From assembly GCF_900143075.1 (NCBI RefSeq), contig NZ_FRCY01000011.1, positions 62,001-126,000 of the forward strand: DNA of 64,000 nt, written 5' to 3'. Below, one piece after another: positions 25,803 through 38,700 of this stretch. A program made the position numbers and the translations under genes. The stretch comes from Cyclobacterium lianum. Lineage in GTDB: Bacteria > Bacteroidota > Bacteroidia > Cytophagales > Cyclobacteriaceae. Under the pieces are notes generated by a model. It searched no databases. It was not told the origin of the DNA and saw only the letters and a program-made list of their open reading frames with translations. How positions within the stretch are numbered: the stretch's first letter is position 1; each line of letters opens with the position of its first letter.

Positions 25803-27236
25803 TTGGAAAAATTCCGCTCATTCGATGAGATAAAAAAATCGCTTGAAAATAAAGAAACAGATTGTAGGGCGATAGTTAACCATTATTTGAAAAACATTGA
25901 AACGAAGGCGCATCTCAACGCCTTCGTTGAAGTTTATGGACCTTCTGCTTTACAACAGGCAGCCACCATCGATGAAAAACTAGAAAAAGGAACTGCCGGA
26001 AAACTGGCCGGAATGGTACTGGGTATCAAAGATGTACTCTGCCAGGAGGGGAAAATTGCCAACGCTTCCAGCAAAATTCTTGAGGGCTTTGAATCACAGT
26101 TCACCGCCACAGCCGTGCAAAGGCTAATCGATGAAGACGCCATCATCATTGGCCGGTTAAACTGTGACGAATTTGGTATGGGCTCATCCAATGAGAATTC
26201 TGTCCACGGAAAAGTCCTCAACGGTATTGATGAAACCCGTGTACCCGGTGGGTCTTCGGGAGGATCTGCAGTTGCCGTTCAGGCCAATCTATGTACTGTT
26301 TCCCTGGGCACCGACACCGGCGGGTCTGTCAGACAGCCTGCCGCCTTCAACGGCGTCATTGGTATCAAGCCTACCTATTCCAGAGTTTCCAGGTTTGGAC
26401 TGATCGCCTATGCATCCTCTTTCGATACCATTGGTGTATTCTCCAATAATGTAAAAGACAATGCACTGGTGCTCGAAATTATGGCCGGGCCTGACGATTA
26501 TGACAGCACATCCTCCAGAAAACCGGTACCTGCGTATAGTGATTTGTTGCATTTTGACAAACCTGCAAAGGTAGCTTACCTCAGAGAAACTGTGCAGGGA
26601 GAAGCCCTGCAGCCAGAGATAAAGCAACGTACCCTGAATGTACTCGAAAAGTTAAAAAATGAGGGGCACGTGGTGGAAGAAGTGAATTTTCCGCTGCTGG
26701 AATTTGTTTTACCTACTTATTACATCCTGACCACGGCTGAAGCAAGTTCCAATTTGTCCCGGTTTGACGGGGTAAAATATGGCTACAGAAGCCCAAATGC
26801 CCACAACCTGGAGAGCATGTACAAGCTGAGCAGGTCTGAAGGGTTTGGTGAGGAGGTAAAAAGGCGAATCATGCTGGGTACCTTCGTATTGAGTGCCAGC
26901 TACTATGATGCCTATTTCACAAAAGCCCAGAAGGTGAGGAGATTGATAAAAGAGTTTACAGAAGATTTATTGACAAAATTTGATTATATTGTCCTGCCGA
27001 CGACACCAAGTACAGCGTTTAAATTCGGAGAACATTCAAATGACCCGGTGGCAATGTACCTGGAAGATCTTTTTACCGTTCAGGCTTCAGTCTCCGGTGT
27101 TCCGGCTATTTCTATTCCTAATGGAAAAGACGGTAAAGGACTGCCGATTGGTCTGCAAATCATGGCCAATTCATTCAAAGAAGCCGAACTTTACGCTTTT
27201 GCGAATTATTTGACAAGATCAGGTTTAAACGAATAA
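25803..27236 (+). CDS. gatA: Aspartyl/glutamyl-tRNA amidotransferase subunit A (GatA)
   Basis: A 477-residue amidase that supplies ammonia from glutamine to convert Glu-tRNA(Gln) and Asp-tRNA(Asn) to the amidated forms, together with GatB and GatC. The Ser-cisSer-Lys triad is visible: K76 in GIKDVLC, S151 in PGGSSGGSAVAV and S175 in GTDTGGSVRQPA. The C-terminal part (SGVPAISIPNG, GLPIGLQIMAN) is also standard. The start is a TTG 4 bases after the tatA stop; the first ATG lies far inside the conserved region. gatB and gatC are not in this window. Confidence 0.93.
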   Translation: MEKFRSFDEIKKSLENKETDCRAIVNHYLKNIETKAHLNAFVEVYGPSALQQAATIDEKLEKGTAGKLAGMVLGIKDVLCQEGKIANASSKILEGFESQFTATAVQRLIDEDAIIIGRLNCDEFGMGSSNENSVHGKVLNGIDETRVPGGSSGGSAVAVQANLCTVSLGTDTGGSVRQPAAFNGVIGIKPTYSRVSRFGLIAYASSFDTIGVFSNNVKDNALVLEIMAGPDDYDSTSSRKPVPAYSDLLHFDKPAKVAYLRETVQGEALQPEIKQRTLNVLEKLKNEGHVVEEVNFPLLEFVLPTYYILTTAEASSNLSRFDGVKYGYRSPNAHNLESMYKLSRSEGFGEEVKRRIMLGTFVLSASYYDAYFTKAQKVRRLIKEFTEDLLTKFDYIVLPTTPSTAFKFGEHSNDPVAMYLEDLFTVQASVSGVPAISIPNGKDGKGLPIGLQIMANSFKEAELYAFANYLTRSGLNE

Positions 27237-27241
27237 ATATT

Positions 27242-28645
27242 ATGGATATGAGGGAAGGATTTTTCTGCAAAATAGTGGGATTGATAGGTGTGTCGGGTTT
27301 ATTTTTACAGCAGGCAGTGGCACAGGACGCATCCGTATTATTGGCCGACAGGGAGGATGAAACCCAGGAAACGGTACTCCCCTACTACGATTACGACCAC
27401 ATTCCGGATTTTACCTACGAGGAAGTGGAGAAGCGCATATCAGAAATGGATACTGATATGCCTTTCGAGTTGAATGAGACCATCTTTGCCTTTATAGATT
27501 ATTTTACGGTAAGAAACAGGGACTATACACGCATGGTGCTGGCCCGGCAGGAAATGTATTTTCCCATGTTCGATGAAGTATTGTCCAGGCATGACATGCC
27601 GGAAGATATCAAGTATCTGGCGATCATAGAATCCGGCTTAAACCCCAGAGCCAGATCGCGGGTGGGCGCCATAGGTTTGTGGCAGTTTATGCCTGCCACC
27701 GGCAAAGAATACCAACTGTATATCAACAGCCATGTAGATGACCGCATGGATCCGGAGAAATCCACTGATGCGGCTATCCGGTACCTCAAAGCCCTAAACA
27801 GGCGATTCAATAGTTGGGAACTGGCACTTGCTGCCTACAATTGTGGGCCGGGCAATGTCAACAAAGCCATCCGCAGATCCGGAGGAAAGCGCACCTTCTG
27901 GGGTATTTACAGGTATCTGCCCCGGGAAACCAGAAGTTACATTCCACAATTTCAAGCCATCATGTATGTGTTGAGGCACGCTGACAAACACAATCTGATC
28001 CTTGAGGAGCCGGCCTATACTGTAGATCATGAGAAAGTGACGCTGGGTACAGGTTTTACCTTCGAAAATCTGGCGAAACACACTGGCCTCTGCCTGGAAG
28101 ACCTGGAATTGCTCAACCCCTCATTGCTGAGAAGTGAAGTACCGGAATTCGGGAAAAACATCTCGTTGAATGTTCCCAGGTACCAGCATGCTTACATCAC
28201 TGAAAATATGGACTGGCTTGTAGATTCGCTGGAAACGACCCAACAACGATACCTGGCCTCCTTGCCGGAAAAAGAAGAAAAACCGCTGCACAATATCACA
28301 TACCGGGTACGCTCTGGGGATGTATTGGGAAAAATCGCCCAAAGATATGGGGTAAGTGTAAACCAGCTCAAAAACTGGAACAACCTATACTCCAACACAA
28401 TACGCATTGGTCAGGTGCTTCATATTTACCAGGATAGCGACACCTTTGAGAAGAGCCTGGCCTCCTCACAGCAGCAAAACAGTGATTCGGACAATAGTGC
28501 AGGCAAAATGTACACGGTACAGCCCGGAGATTCATTGTGGCTAATTTCCAGGAAACTCGATGGCGTCACCATAGACCAATTGAAAAAATTAAACAACCTC
28601 AATAACAACCAGATCAAGCCGGGACAAAAATTGAAAATAGGTTGA
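27242..28645 (+). CDS. MltD-like lytic transglycosylase with two LysM domains
   Basis: A 467-residue secreted enzyme with a signal peptide (residues 1-28, cut at AVAQ). The SLT domain at about residues 115-260 has the catalytic glutamate E130 in YLAIIESGLNP, followed by GAIGLWQFMPATGKEY and LALAAYNCGPGNVNKAI, as in MltD-type family 1 lytic transglycosylases. Two LysM peptidoglycan-binding modules lie near 350-395 (YRVRSGDVLGKIAQRYGVSV) and 422-466 (YTVQPGDSLWLISRKL). It cleaves the glycan strand to leave 1,6-anhydroMurNAc ends. No lipobox cysteine is seen. It starts 5 bases after gatA, with the DUF4837 lipoprotein gene downstream. Confidence 0.92.
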   Translation: MDMREGFFCKIVGLIGVSGLFLQQAVAQDASVLLADREDETQETVLPYYDYDHIPDFTYEEVEKRISEMDTDMPFELNETIFAFIDYFTVRNRDYTRMVLARQEMYFPMFDEVLSRHDMPEDIKYLAIIESGLNPRARSRVGAIGLWQFMPATGKEYQLYINSHVDDRMDPEKSTDAAIRYLKALNRRFNSWELALAAYNCGPGNVNKAIRRSGGKRTFWGIYRYLPRETRSYIPQFQAIMYVLRHADKHNLILEEPAYTVDHEKVTLGTGFTFENLAKHTGLCLEDLELLNPSLLRSEVPEFGKNISLNVPRYQHAYITENMDWLVDSLETTQQRYLASLPEKEEKPLHNITYRVRSGDVLGKIAQRYGVSVNQLKNWNNLYSNTIRIGQVLHIYQDSDTFEKSLASSQQQNSDSDNSAGKMYTVQPGDSLWLISRKLDGVTIDQLKKLNNLNNNQIKPGQKLKIG

Positions 28646-28734
28646 TTTAAACTATATTTTTAATTTTATTTTTTCCGTTTGGCATTTTTCCCTAAATTGG
28701 GCCTGTTACAACTGTAAACCAATTTTCGATTCCT

Positions 28735-29829
28735 ATGAATTTACGATATTGTATACCTGGCCTTATGTCCTTGTTATTGTTATTTGCCTGTGAAAGTGGT
28801 GGTACGGGCGATTCCTCCGGTAATAAACCAAAAGCCAGGGGCTCACTGGGAGAAATACTGCTGGTAATCGACTCTGCCAAATATGCCGGGCCGGTGGGTG
28901 ATGCTTTAAAAGAAGTTTTTGAAGCCAGTATACCTGGGATCATCCGGGACGAATCCATGTTTTATACCCGTAAGGTGGATCCGAGAAAATTGACCAGGAT
29001 ACTCAAAATGGCCAATAATATGGTCTATGTAACTACTTTTGACGATCAAAATCCAGGCAGTAGGACCATCAACAACCAGTTTACAGCCGAATCGATCGAG
29101 ATGAGCAGAACGGATTCCAGCTTATTTATGCTGCGAAATAATGATGAATTTGCCATCGGACAGGAAGTACTGTACTTGTTCGGAGAGAATGAAGAGGAAT
29201 TGATCAAAAATCTCAAAACCAATAAAACCCAGCTCCAAAATCTGTTTATCAACAGAGAACGAGAGCGTTTGGGCAGGGCCTTATTCAACAGGAAAAATGG
29301 GGAAGCCAGCCTCAAATCGCAGGAAAAATTTGGCATTTCGCTCAATCTGCCAGCTTCCTACCAACTGGCCATGGAGGAGGAGAAATTTTTATGGTACAGA
29401 CAGCCGACACCTACCCCGGAAAAACCAGACATCAGTCTGTTTTTCTATCAGACCGACTACACCGACGAAGCGCAGTTGTTTCCGGAGAATATCATCCAAT
29501 TCAGGAATGAAATCACCAAAAGCAGAATATACGGAGACCCTGCCAAAAAGGAGTCCTATATAGTAACAGAAACTTTGGTGCCTCCTGTTTTTAAGAACAC
29601 ACAAATAGATGGAAAATACAGTGTGGAAATGCGCGGAGCCTGGAAAACTAACAATCTTTCTATGGGGGGATCTTTTCTTTCCTATACGATTGTAGACGAG
29701 CGACAAGGCAAAATATTTTATGCGGAGGGATTTGTCTATTATCCGAACGAGGCGCACAGGTCTTCTTTGAGAGAGATTGAAACAATCTTAAATGCCACCT
29801 CTTTTGAAGAAGCCGTAGAAGAGAACTGA
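28735..29829 (+). CDS. DUF4837 family lipoprotein
   Basis: A 364-residue lipoprotein. The signal ends in LLFAC with the lipid cysteine at residue 19, followed by a low-complexity SGGTGDSSG linker. The mature protein (ARGSLGEILLVID, IPGIIRDESMFYTRKVDP, GRALFNRKNGE, RQPTPTPEKPDISLFFY) matches the Bacteroidota DUF4837 family as I recall it, of unknown function. Its place next to an MltD-like transglycosylase is a recurring arrangement and suggests a role at the cell wall or outer membrane. The 89-base gap upstream is AT-rich with no clear consensus promoter, so it may be read through from the transglycosylase gene. Confidence 0.82.
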   Translation: MNLRYCIPGLMSLLLLFACESGGTGDSSGNKPKARGSLGEILLVIDSAKYAGPVGDALKEVFEASIPGIIRDESMFYTRKVDPRKLTRILKMANNMVYVTTFDDQNPGSRTINNQFTAESIEMSRTDSSLFMLRNNDEFAIGQEVLYLFGENEEELIKNLKTNKTQLQNLFINRERERLGRALFNRKNGEASLKSQEKFGISLNLPASYQLAMEEEKFLWYRQPTPTPEKPDISLFFYQTDYTDEAQLFPENIIQFRNEITKSRIYGDPAKKESYIVTETLVPPVFKNTQIDGKYSVEMRGAWKTNNLSMGGSFLSYTIVDERQGKIFYAEGFVYYPNEAHRSSLREIETILNATSFEEAVEEN

Positions 29830-29865
29830 TCGCTGATTATATTATTTTTCCCCAGAATTACCATC

Positions 29866-32130
29866 ATGAAGATTAGAAAAGAAGATGCTTTACAGTATCA
29901 CCAATTCAAAAAACCGGGAAAAATTGAAGTCATTCCCTCAAAACCGCTTTCCAGTCAGCTAGACCTGGCTCTGGCATACTCTCCCGGCGTGGCAGAGCCC
30001 TGCAAAGCCATTCAGGAAGTACCAGGCGATATTTATAAATATACGGCCAAAGGCAACCTGGTAGCTGTCATCTCCAATGGAACGGCGGTCCTTGGCCTGG
30101 GCAATATCGGCCCTGCTGCCTCTAAACCGGTGATGGAAGGAAAGGGAGTGCTATTCAAAAAATTTGCTGGTATAGATGTTTTTGATCTGGAGATTGATGA
30201 GATTGACCCCGAAAGCCTGATAAAGATCATCAGGTCGCTGGAACCGACCTTTGGCGGCATAAATCTGGAAGATATCAAAGCCCCGGAATGCTTTATCATC
30301 GAAAAAAAGCTAAAGGAGCTGATGAATATTCCGGTCATGCATGACGATCAGCACGGCACTGCGATTATTTCGGGGGCCGCTTTGCTGAATGCGCTGGAAA
30401 TGATCGGTAAAAAAATTGAAGACATCAGACTGGTGGTGAGCGGTGCCGGAGCCGCAGCCATCTCTTGTGCCCGTTTTTATGTGGGCCTGGGGGTTCGGCT
30501 GGAAAACATCATCATGTGTGATATAGAGGGTGTCATCAGATTAGACAGGCCCGGGCTTACCGAAATCCACCAAATGTTTGCCACCGATAAGGACATACAT
30601 CATATCAGCGAAGCCATGGTCGGCGCGGATGTATTTTTGGGCTTATCAGCGGGAAACATTATCAGCCAGGAGCAGGTTCAATCCATGGCAGAAAACCCCA
30701 TTGTTTTTGCATTGGCAAATCCTACTCCGGAGATCAGCTATGAGGAAGCCATGGCCGCCCGCAAGGACATCATTATGGCCACCGGAAGGTCCGATTTCCC
30801 CAATCAGGTCAATAATGTGATCGGCTTTCCCTACATTTTCAGGGGGGCCCTTGATGTGCGGGCTACAGGCATCAATGAGGAAATGAAACTTGCCGCTGCG
30901 CATGCGATCGCAAATCTGGCCAAAGAGCCCGTTCCGGATATTGTCAACAAGGCCTACGGAGAAGCCAAACTTGCCTTTGGCAAAACCTATTTGATCCCAA
31001 AACCCCTGGATCCCAGATTGATCACTACCATAGCCCCTGCCGTGGCCAGAGCCGCCATGGCCTCAGGCGTGGCAAAAACGCATATTCAGGATTGGGAGGC
31101 TTATGAACTCGATCTGCAGGAAAGAATAGGTATCGACCAGAGATTGATGTCTCGTGTGATCAGCAGGGCGAAAAAAGATCCCAAACGCGTGGTGTTTGCA
31201 GAAGCGGACAATACCAAAATATTGAAAGCAGCGCAGCTCATCCGGGATGAAAAAATCGGAGAGCCCATATTGCTGGGCAACAAGCAAAAAATCAAAAAGC
31301 TGATCAGGGTCAACTCGCTGGACCTGGAGGATGTGTCTGTCATAGACCCCAATGAAGAAAAAGCCAGAATCAGGGCATTCGGGGAAATCCTTTACGACAA
31401 GCGAAAACGGAAAGGACTGACACCTTATGAATCCAGAAAACTGATGAAGGACCGAAATTATTTCGGGGCCATGATGGTGGAAACCGGAGAGGCTGATGCA
31501 TTGATATCCGGCCTTACCAAAGATTACCCAAGGACCATCCTGCCTTCCTTACACATTATCGGGGTAAAAAAAGGGGTAGACAAAGTAGCCGGTATGTACA
31601 TTATCAACTCTGATAAAGGACCTTTTTTCTTTGCAGATACCACGGTCAATGAAAACCCAAGTGCAGATGAGCTGGTGGAGATCATCGGCCTGACTGCCAA
31701 CGGGGTTAGATTTTTTGACATTGATCCAAAAATTGCCATCCTTTCCTATTCAAATTTTGGCTCTGCAAAAGGGGATGTTCCCAGCAAGACCTCGCTGGCT
31801 ACGCAAAAAGCAAAGGCCCGCTTTCCCGAGTTGGTCATTGAGGGAGAAATGCAGGCCAACGTTGCCCTGGATGAAAATATACAGAAGGAAAATTATCCCT
31901 TTAGTGCCCTGATCAATAATAAAGCCAATACACTTATATTTCCAGACCTGGCTTCCGGAAATATTGCCTACAAGCTGGTAGCGGAGATCGGCAATGCAGA
32001 AGCTATCGGACCCATACTTTTAGGAATGAATAAATCCGTGCACGTATTGCAACTGGGCAGTTCGGTCCGGGAGATCGTGAATATGGTGGCCATAGCAGTA
32101 GTGGATGCACAAAGCGTTGAATCATCATGA
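29866..32130 (+). CDS. maeB: NADP-dependent malic enzyme with phosphotransacetylase-like domain
   Basis: A 754-residue cytoplasmic enzyme that decarboxylates malate to pyruvate with reduction of NADP, supplying NADPH and pyruvate. Residues about 1-400 are the malic enzyme part: [46 protein letters not shown] and the NADP-fold [16 protein letters not shown]. Residues about 425-754 are a phosphate acetyltransferase-like domain ([48 protein letters not shown]), which in MaeB enzymes is regulatory and binds acetyl-CoA. The two-domain length is normal for MaeB. ruvA starts within its stop codon (ATGA overlap). No full TAnnTTTG box is seen in the short gap upstream. Confidence 0.95.
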   Translation: MKIRKEDALQYHQFKKPGKIEVIPSKPLSSQLDLALAYSPGVAEPCKAIQEVPGDIYKYTAKGNLVAVISNGTAVLGLGNIGPAASKPVMEGKGVLFKKFAGIDVFDLEIDEIDPESLIKIIRSLEPTFGGINLEDIKAPECFIIEKKLKELMNIPVMHDDQHGTAIISGAALLNALEMIGKKIEDIRLVVSGAGAAAISCARFYVGLGVRLENIIMCDIEGVIRLDRPGLTEIHQMFATDKDIHHISEAMVGADVFLGLSAGNIISQEQVQSMAENPIVFALANPTPEISYEEAMAARKDIIMATGRSDFPNQVNNVIGFPYIFRGALDVRATGINEEMKLAAAHAIANLAKEPVPDIVNKAYGEAKLAFGKTYLIPKPLDPRLITTIAPAVARAAMASGVAKTHIQDWEAYELDLQERIGIDQRLMSRVISRAKKDPKRVVFAEADNTKILKAAQLIRDEKIGEPILLGNKQKIKKLIRVNSLDLEDVSVIDPNEEKARIRAFGEILYDKRKRKGLTPYESRKLMKDRNYFGAMMVETGEADALISGLTKDYPRTILPSLHIIGVKKGVDKVAGMYIINSDKGPFFFADTTVNENPSADELVEIIGLTANGVRFFDIDPKIAILSYSNFGSAKGDVPSKTSLATQKAKARFPELVIEGEMQANVALDENIQKENYPFSALINNKANTLIFPDLASGNIAYKLVAEIGNAEAIGPILLGMNKSVHVLQLGSSVREIVNMVAIAVVDAQSVESS

Positions 32131-32729
32131 TAGCATATTTGAAAGGAAAACTGGTCCACAAAGACCCTACCTACCTGATCATTGATATTCAGGGTATAGG
32201 CTACGAAGTAAAGATCTCCCTGACTACCTACAGCATGGTCAAAGATGAAGAAGCGATTTTGCTGCATACCTATCTGCACATCAAAGAAGACGCCCATACC
32301 CTGTATGGGTTCAGGGATCCTGCAGAAAAAAAGGCATTTTTAGAGCTGATCTCCATTAACGGGGTGGGGCCCAATACCGGACTGATGGTATTGTCTTCGC
32401 TTAGCGTAGGGGAGCTGGAACAAGCCATTCTGCACAATGATCCCGCCACCATTCAGCGGGTTAAAGGTATCGGTGCCAAGACGGCTCAGAGAATTGTTCT
32501 TGAGCTAAAGGACAAGATAAAAAAAGAGGGTATCATCGGTAGCGAAGGATCTCCAGAAGGCTTTATCCAAAACAGCAATAAATTAAAACAGGAAGCGTTA
32601 CAAGCCTTGATCACATTGGGATTTACCAAGGCACAGGCAGAAAAAAATATCACAACTGTGTTGAAAAAAAGTGGCCCTGATGTTTCATTGGAAGCATTAA
32701 TTAAAGCATCTTTAAAGTCTTCATCATAA
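32127..32729 (+). CDS. ruvA: Holliday junction branch migration protein RuvA
   Basis: A 200-residue DNA-binding protein that forms tetramers on Holliday junctions and loads the RuvB motor. The N-terminal OB fold starts [20 protein letters not shown] and has HTLYGFRDPAEKKAFL; the two helix-hairpin-helix motifs are ISINGVGPNTGLMVLS and VKGIGAKTAQRIVLELKDK; the C-terminal domain (EALQALITLGFTKAQAEKNI) contacts RuvB. Length is typical. It overlaps maeB by 4 bases and sprA follows after 10, an order shared by many Bacteroidota. ruvB and ruvC are not in the window. Confidence 0.95.
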   Translation: MIAYLKGKLVHKDPTYLIIDIQGIGYEVKISLTTYSMVKDEEAILLHTYLHIKEDAHTLYGFRDPAEKKAFLELISINGVGPNTGLMVLSSLSVGELEQAILHNDPATIQRVKGIGAKTAQRIVLELKDKIKKEGIIGSEGSPEGFIQNSNKLKQEALQALITLGFTKAQAEKNITTVLKKSGPDVSLEALIKASLKSSS

Positions 32730-32739
32730 ACACGCAACG

Positions 32740-35700
32740 TTGACCTTTACTTTCTCAAATATTTTTTGGAGAATAAAGTCATTTCACCGGCACGTCATTC
32801 TTTGTGGGGGAATGCTGTGCCTGATTTCAGGACTTTCAATGTCCGGCGCCAATGCCTTTCAGGAGCCAGCAGTTACTCCTGCAGACTCCCTTCCGGACCG
32901 GCTGGACACACTGTCTAAACGAAAGGACCTGCCCTCTTTTTTGCTTTGGGATAACCTGAATACAAACCCGCTTTACCCATCCCAAAATCCATTTCTAAGA
33001 AAGCAGTCGCCCTTTCTACCTGGTGCAGGGGTGGATCAACGGGTAGAGGTGGAAGTAGATACTGCTGTAAGGTACCGGATTTACCAAAATCTCGATTCAG
33101 GCTCCGTAGACCCAGGCTATTCCATGGATTTTGAAGACTATTCCCGCATGCAGGAGCTGCGCATTCGGCAGGAGTACTGGAGAAACCGGTCCAGGGGGCT
33201 GGATGGAGAAAGTGCCGTTGGAGGAAGAGGCCTCATACCTCCCATCACCATGAGCCCTACCTTTGACAGGATCTTTGGAGGCAGCGAGATCAGTATCGTG
33301 CCTACAGGCAATGTAAACCTGGATTTTGGAGGAATTTTCCGCCGAATAGACAACCCCTCCATACCCATCAGGCAACAAAGAAACGGTGGTTTCAATTTCA
33401 ACCAGCAGATCCAGATGAGTGTCAATGGCATGTTGGGTCAGAAGGTCCGGATCGGCGCAAATTTTGACAGCAACAATTCCTTTGATTTTGAAAACCAACT
33501 TAAAGTAGAATACGCAGGTTTTGAAGAAGATATTTTAAAAACCATTGAAATCGGTAACGTAAGTATGCCGGTACAAAACAGCCTGATCCAGGGTGCTCAA
33601 AATCTGTTTGGAGTAAAGACCCAAATGCAATTTGGAAAGTTATTCATGACCACCGTTGCTTCTACCCAGCGGGGTCGGAGAGATGAGATTGTACTGGAGG
33701 GAGGAAACCAGGGCAGACCCTTCGAAGTGCGGGCCTCAGCTTATGACGAAAACCGCCATTTTTTTCTCGGTCATTTCTTCAGAAATAACTTTGAAAATTG
33801 GCTGAGAGGCTTGCCTCAGGTGCTCTCCGGGGTGCAGATCACCCGTCTGGAAGTATACATCATGAACAGGGCCAACAATACCCAGACCCTGCGAAACTTT
33901 GCTGCCTTCATGGACCTGGGAGAAGGGCAGCGCATATATGATCCCGAAAACCCGGCCATTGGCCAGGGAAATCCCCAGTCCCCCGCTGCCAACGAAGCCA
34001 ATGAGCTGTTTAATACCTTGAGAAACAACAGCGCCTACAGGGATTTTGAAACCGCAGCCGGCGCCATCAGCTCGGATCTCGGTCTGGAGCGGGGAGTGGA
34101 ATTTGAACAAATCAACGGGGCGCGTAAACTGGCAGATAACGAATACACCTTTCATCCCCAACTGGGATATTTCAGCCTGTCCAGAAAACTTCAGAATGAT
34201 GAAGTCATTGCCGTTTCGTATGAATATACCTATAACGGTCAGCGGTACAAGGTCGGGGAATTATCCGAAGACTATCAAAACAGGCCTGAAGACAACGTGA
34301 TATTCCTCAAAATGCTCCGACCCGCAAGGATCAATACGAGGATCCCCACATGGGACCTGATGATGAAAAACATCTACAACCTGAATGCCAATCAAATCCA
34401 GAAAGAAGGCTTTCAGCTCCAGATCATATACAGGGACGACCGTACCGGCCTGGACAACCCCAGCCTGCTGGAAGGCCAAAATGTCAAAGACATTCCGCTG
34501 ATCCGCCTGTTAAAGCTAGATAATCTCAATCCTCAGAATGATCCCCAGCCAGATGGAAATTTTGATTATGTGCAGGGTCTGACCATTATCCCGGAGCAAG
34601 GTTTGGTCATATTCCCGGTGGTAGAGCCATTCGGGAATACCCTGGAAGAGAACTTCCTTCCCTCTGAACAAAGCCTCAAGGAAAAATTTGTCTATGACAC
34701 GCTGTACCGAACCACCCAGGCAGATGCCGAGCTGGTCACCAGATTGAATAAATACTTTCTGAAAGGAAGTTTCACCTCCGGATCGGCCTCTGAGATCATG
34801 CTGCCGGGACTCAATATCAGTGAGGGCTCTGTGCTGGTTACGGCAGGAAATATCCCCCTCACCGAAGGAGTAGATTATACGGTAGACTACAATATAGGCA
34901 GGGTAGTGATCATCAATGAGGGCATATTGCAATCGGGAAAACGAATCAGCGTCAGTTTTGAAAAAGCAGATTTGGTATCTTTTCAGACCAGAAGTTTATT
35001 GGGCACCCGGCTGGATTATATGGTCAATGACAACTTCAACATTGGGGGAACATTCCTTTACCTGAATGAAAGACCGAATATTTCCAGAATTGCTACCGGC
35101 AATGAAACCCTTAGAAATTCACTATGGGGTTTTGATGTCAACTACGATGAGGAATCACTGTTTCTGACCAAACTGGCAGATGCGCTGCCCTTTACCGAGA
35201 CAAAAGAAGAGTCGTTGATACAATTCAACGGGGAATTTGCGCACCTGATTCCCGGTACCTCCAATCAGGTAGATGGAGAAGGGGCATCCTATATTGATGA
35301 TTTCGAAACCGCCATCATTCCCTTTAATCTGGGATCTGCTCCCCAAACCTGGAAGCTGGCCGCCACTCCTGCCACAAATGAGAATAAATTTGACGAAAGT
35401 CAGCGGACAGAAGACAGGCTCGGCAATGCCTATAAAAGAGCCAGGCTGTCCTGGTATACCATAGACAATGTATTTTACCGGCCGGCAGGTAGGGGTGTAC
35501 CGCCAAATATCACCAATGAAGACCGGAGAAACCACTATGTCAGACGGGTGTTGCCGCAGGAAATTTACCGGGGTCGAAACCGGGATGTACTGATCACTCC
35601 GGAGCCACTCTTCGAGATGGCTTATTTCCCGCACGAAAGGGGCATGTACAATTTCAATCCTGCGCTTGACGCCTCTGGCTTACTTCCAGACCCCAGAGAA

Positions 35701-38700
35701 AACTACGGAGGTATCACCCGGGCCATTACTTCTGAAGTGGACTTCGACCGTACCAATATCGAATACATTGAATTCTGGCTGATGGACCCCTTCCTTGCTG
35801 GCCCAAATGGAAGGGTACTGGATGGGATATTCAATGAGAACAACAATACCGGAGGCAAGCTGGTTTTTAACCTGGGAGAAATATCCGAAGATCTTGTTGT
35901 AGATGGACGGCATGCCTTCGAAAATGGTTTGCCGGCAGATGGTGCTGATGAAGGCACCGTTTCCAATGAATGGGGAAAGGTCACCAACCGGCAATTCCTC
36001 ACCCCTGCATTTGACAATTCACCCGAAGCCAGAGAAAACCAGGATGTAGGCCTGAATGGCCTGAGCAGTTCTGAAGAAGCAGGCTATTATGAAGACAGGT
36101 TTCTCAACAGGCTGAACGTCAGTCCCCAGTCCATGGACAATATCATGGAAGACCCCGCTGCGGACGACTTCCAGTACTACCTGGATGAAACCTTTGATCA
36201 AAATGATGTCAAAATACTGGAACGGTATAAAAAATTCAATGGTATGGAAGGCAATACGCCCATCACTGCCAATACCAACCTGCCCTACACCCCTTCAGGA
36301 TCAAATGTCCCGGACAACGAAGACCTGAATAATGACAATACCATCAACGAGGTAGAAAGCTACTATGAGTATGAGGTGGACCTCAGGCCCGGTGGGTTGG
36401 AAGTAGGAGAAAACAATATTGTAGACAGGATCACACACATAGAAAATGGCGAAGAAGTAAACTGGTACTTGTTCCGTATTCCGGTAAGACAGCCGGACGC
36501 CTCATACGGAGGTATTTCCGGATTTAAATCTATTCGGTTTATCAGAACCTATCTCACTGACTTCCGCCAGCCAGTGGTGCTTCGAATGGGTCAGTTCAGG
36601 TTGGTGGGCAGCCAATGGAGGATCTTTCAGGAGTCCCTTTTCGAAAAGACATTTTCGGAAATTCCCGAACCCGATAATTCAAACTTTACGGTAGGAGTCG
36701 TCAATATTGAGGAGAACGGACAGGGAGGAGAAAATCAGAGCCCCTATGTGCTGCCACCCGGTATTTTCAGGGACCGGGACAATACCTCTACCGTGGAACG
36801 ACAGCTCAACGAACAATCGCTGAGACTGTGTGTGGACAACCTGCAGAGCAGGGATTCCAGGGCAGTATTCAAAAATGTAAGTCAGGATCTGGTACAATAT
36901 GGGCGGCTCAAAATGTTTTTGCATGCAGACAGTCAGGATGCCACTGACGGAGAGCTGACCGGATTTCTGAGAATAGGTACAGATTATACAGACAATTATT
37001 ACGAAATAGAAGTACCGCTGAAAATTACGCCCTCGGGGACGCGGGATCCGAGGGAGATCTGGCCATTGGAAAATGAAATCGATATTGCCATCGATGAGAT
37101 CGTCGGCGTTAAAGCCGAGCGGGACAATAATCAGCGGCCGCAAAACCTCCCCTACTCGATTCAGGTCCGGCAGTATAAGGTGACCGTGGTAGGGCGGCCG
37201 GAGTTGAACTTCATCCAGGGCATGATGATCGGCATCCGAAACCCCGGATATACAGGAGGAGCCAGTAAATCTGTCTGCGTATGGGCAAATGAATTGAGGG
37301 CAACGGATTTCAACAAATCTTCCGGCTGGGCAGCCAATGCCCGGCTAAATGCCCAGATCGCCGATGTGGCAACGGTTTCTTCCTCCATCAGGCACAATAC
37401 CTTTGGGTTTGGCGGATTGGAAACCCGCCTCTCTGAAAGGGCCAGAGAGTCTACTACCCAGTACGACATTTCAGCCAATATCAATGTAGACAAAATCCTA
37501 CCAAAAGGCCTTGGTCTCAGCATCCCCATGTACCTGAGTTTTGAAAATTCCACCACCAAACCTGAATTTGACCCCCTGAATCCGGATGTTCCCTTTGAGA
37601 TTGCCTTGCAGAAATTCCAGTCAAACGCAGAGCGGGAGGCTTACCAAAACCTGGTCCTGGACCAATCCAAAAGAAAAAATTTCAGCCTGAACAACGTCCG
37701 GAAAATAAAAAATCCGGAAAAAGAAACAAACCGGCTTTACGACCTAGAAAATTTCTCCTTTTCCTACGCCTATGGCTCGGTGACACAAAGCAATATCCAA
37801 CTGGAAAGCTATAACTTTGAAACCTACAGAGGCAGCATTGCCTATAGCTTTCAGCCAGACCCATTGATCGTCGAACCCTTTAAGCAGATGGGTTTTCTCC
37901 GAAACGACCACTTGCAGTTGATCCGTGATTTTAACATCAACTTCGCCCCCAGCCTCGTCTCTGCACGGCTGGACGTGGACAGGAGGTACATGCGGACCCA
38001 GAACCGAAACGACCAATTGAGCACCGCAGGCGTGGATCCGCTTTTCCAGAAGAGCTTTTACATCAACCGTTTTTACAGCCTCAATTGGGACCTGACAGAA
38101 AATCTGTCTTTTGACGTCAATTCCAGTGTCAATGCCATCGTGGATGAGCCTGAAGGAGATCTGGATACAGAAGGAAAAATCGATTCTCTGAGAAACAACA
38201 TCAGAAATCTGGGAAGGACTACCAACTACAACCAGCAGGCAGTAGTGAACTATACCATACCCCTGGACAAATCACCAATAACCGACTGGATCAGTGCAGA
38301 TGTGAGGTACGAGGCTACCTACAGCTGGATCACAGGAGCCATCGGGCAAAGGGACAGCCTGGGAAATGTCATCCAGAATACCAGGGACAGATCCCTGACC
38401 GGAAAGTTGGATCTGGTACAACTTTACAACAAAAGCAAGCGGCTCAATGCCCTGAATGCTCCGAAAAGACCCAATATTCCCGGTCGGCCCGCTCCTCAAA
38501 ATACAGCCGAAGGCGAAGAAAAAGAAAAAGAATTTTCTACAGAAGGCTTTGCCGCTGAAATGCTGAAATTTCTGATGATGGTGAAGGAGGTCAATTTCAG
38601 TTATAATATTACTCAAGGCACATTTTTACCGGGTTATCTGCCCAATACAGGACTGCTTGGCATGGACAAAAGCTTTCTGAATCCTGGCATGGGATTTATC

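Noticed and set aside
31140-32130. Separate pta gene
   Set aside because: The phosphotransacetylase-like part is in frame and continuous with the malic enzyme part, as in all MaeB proteins.
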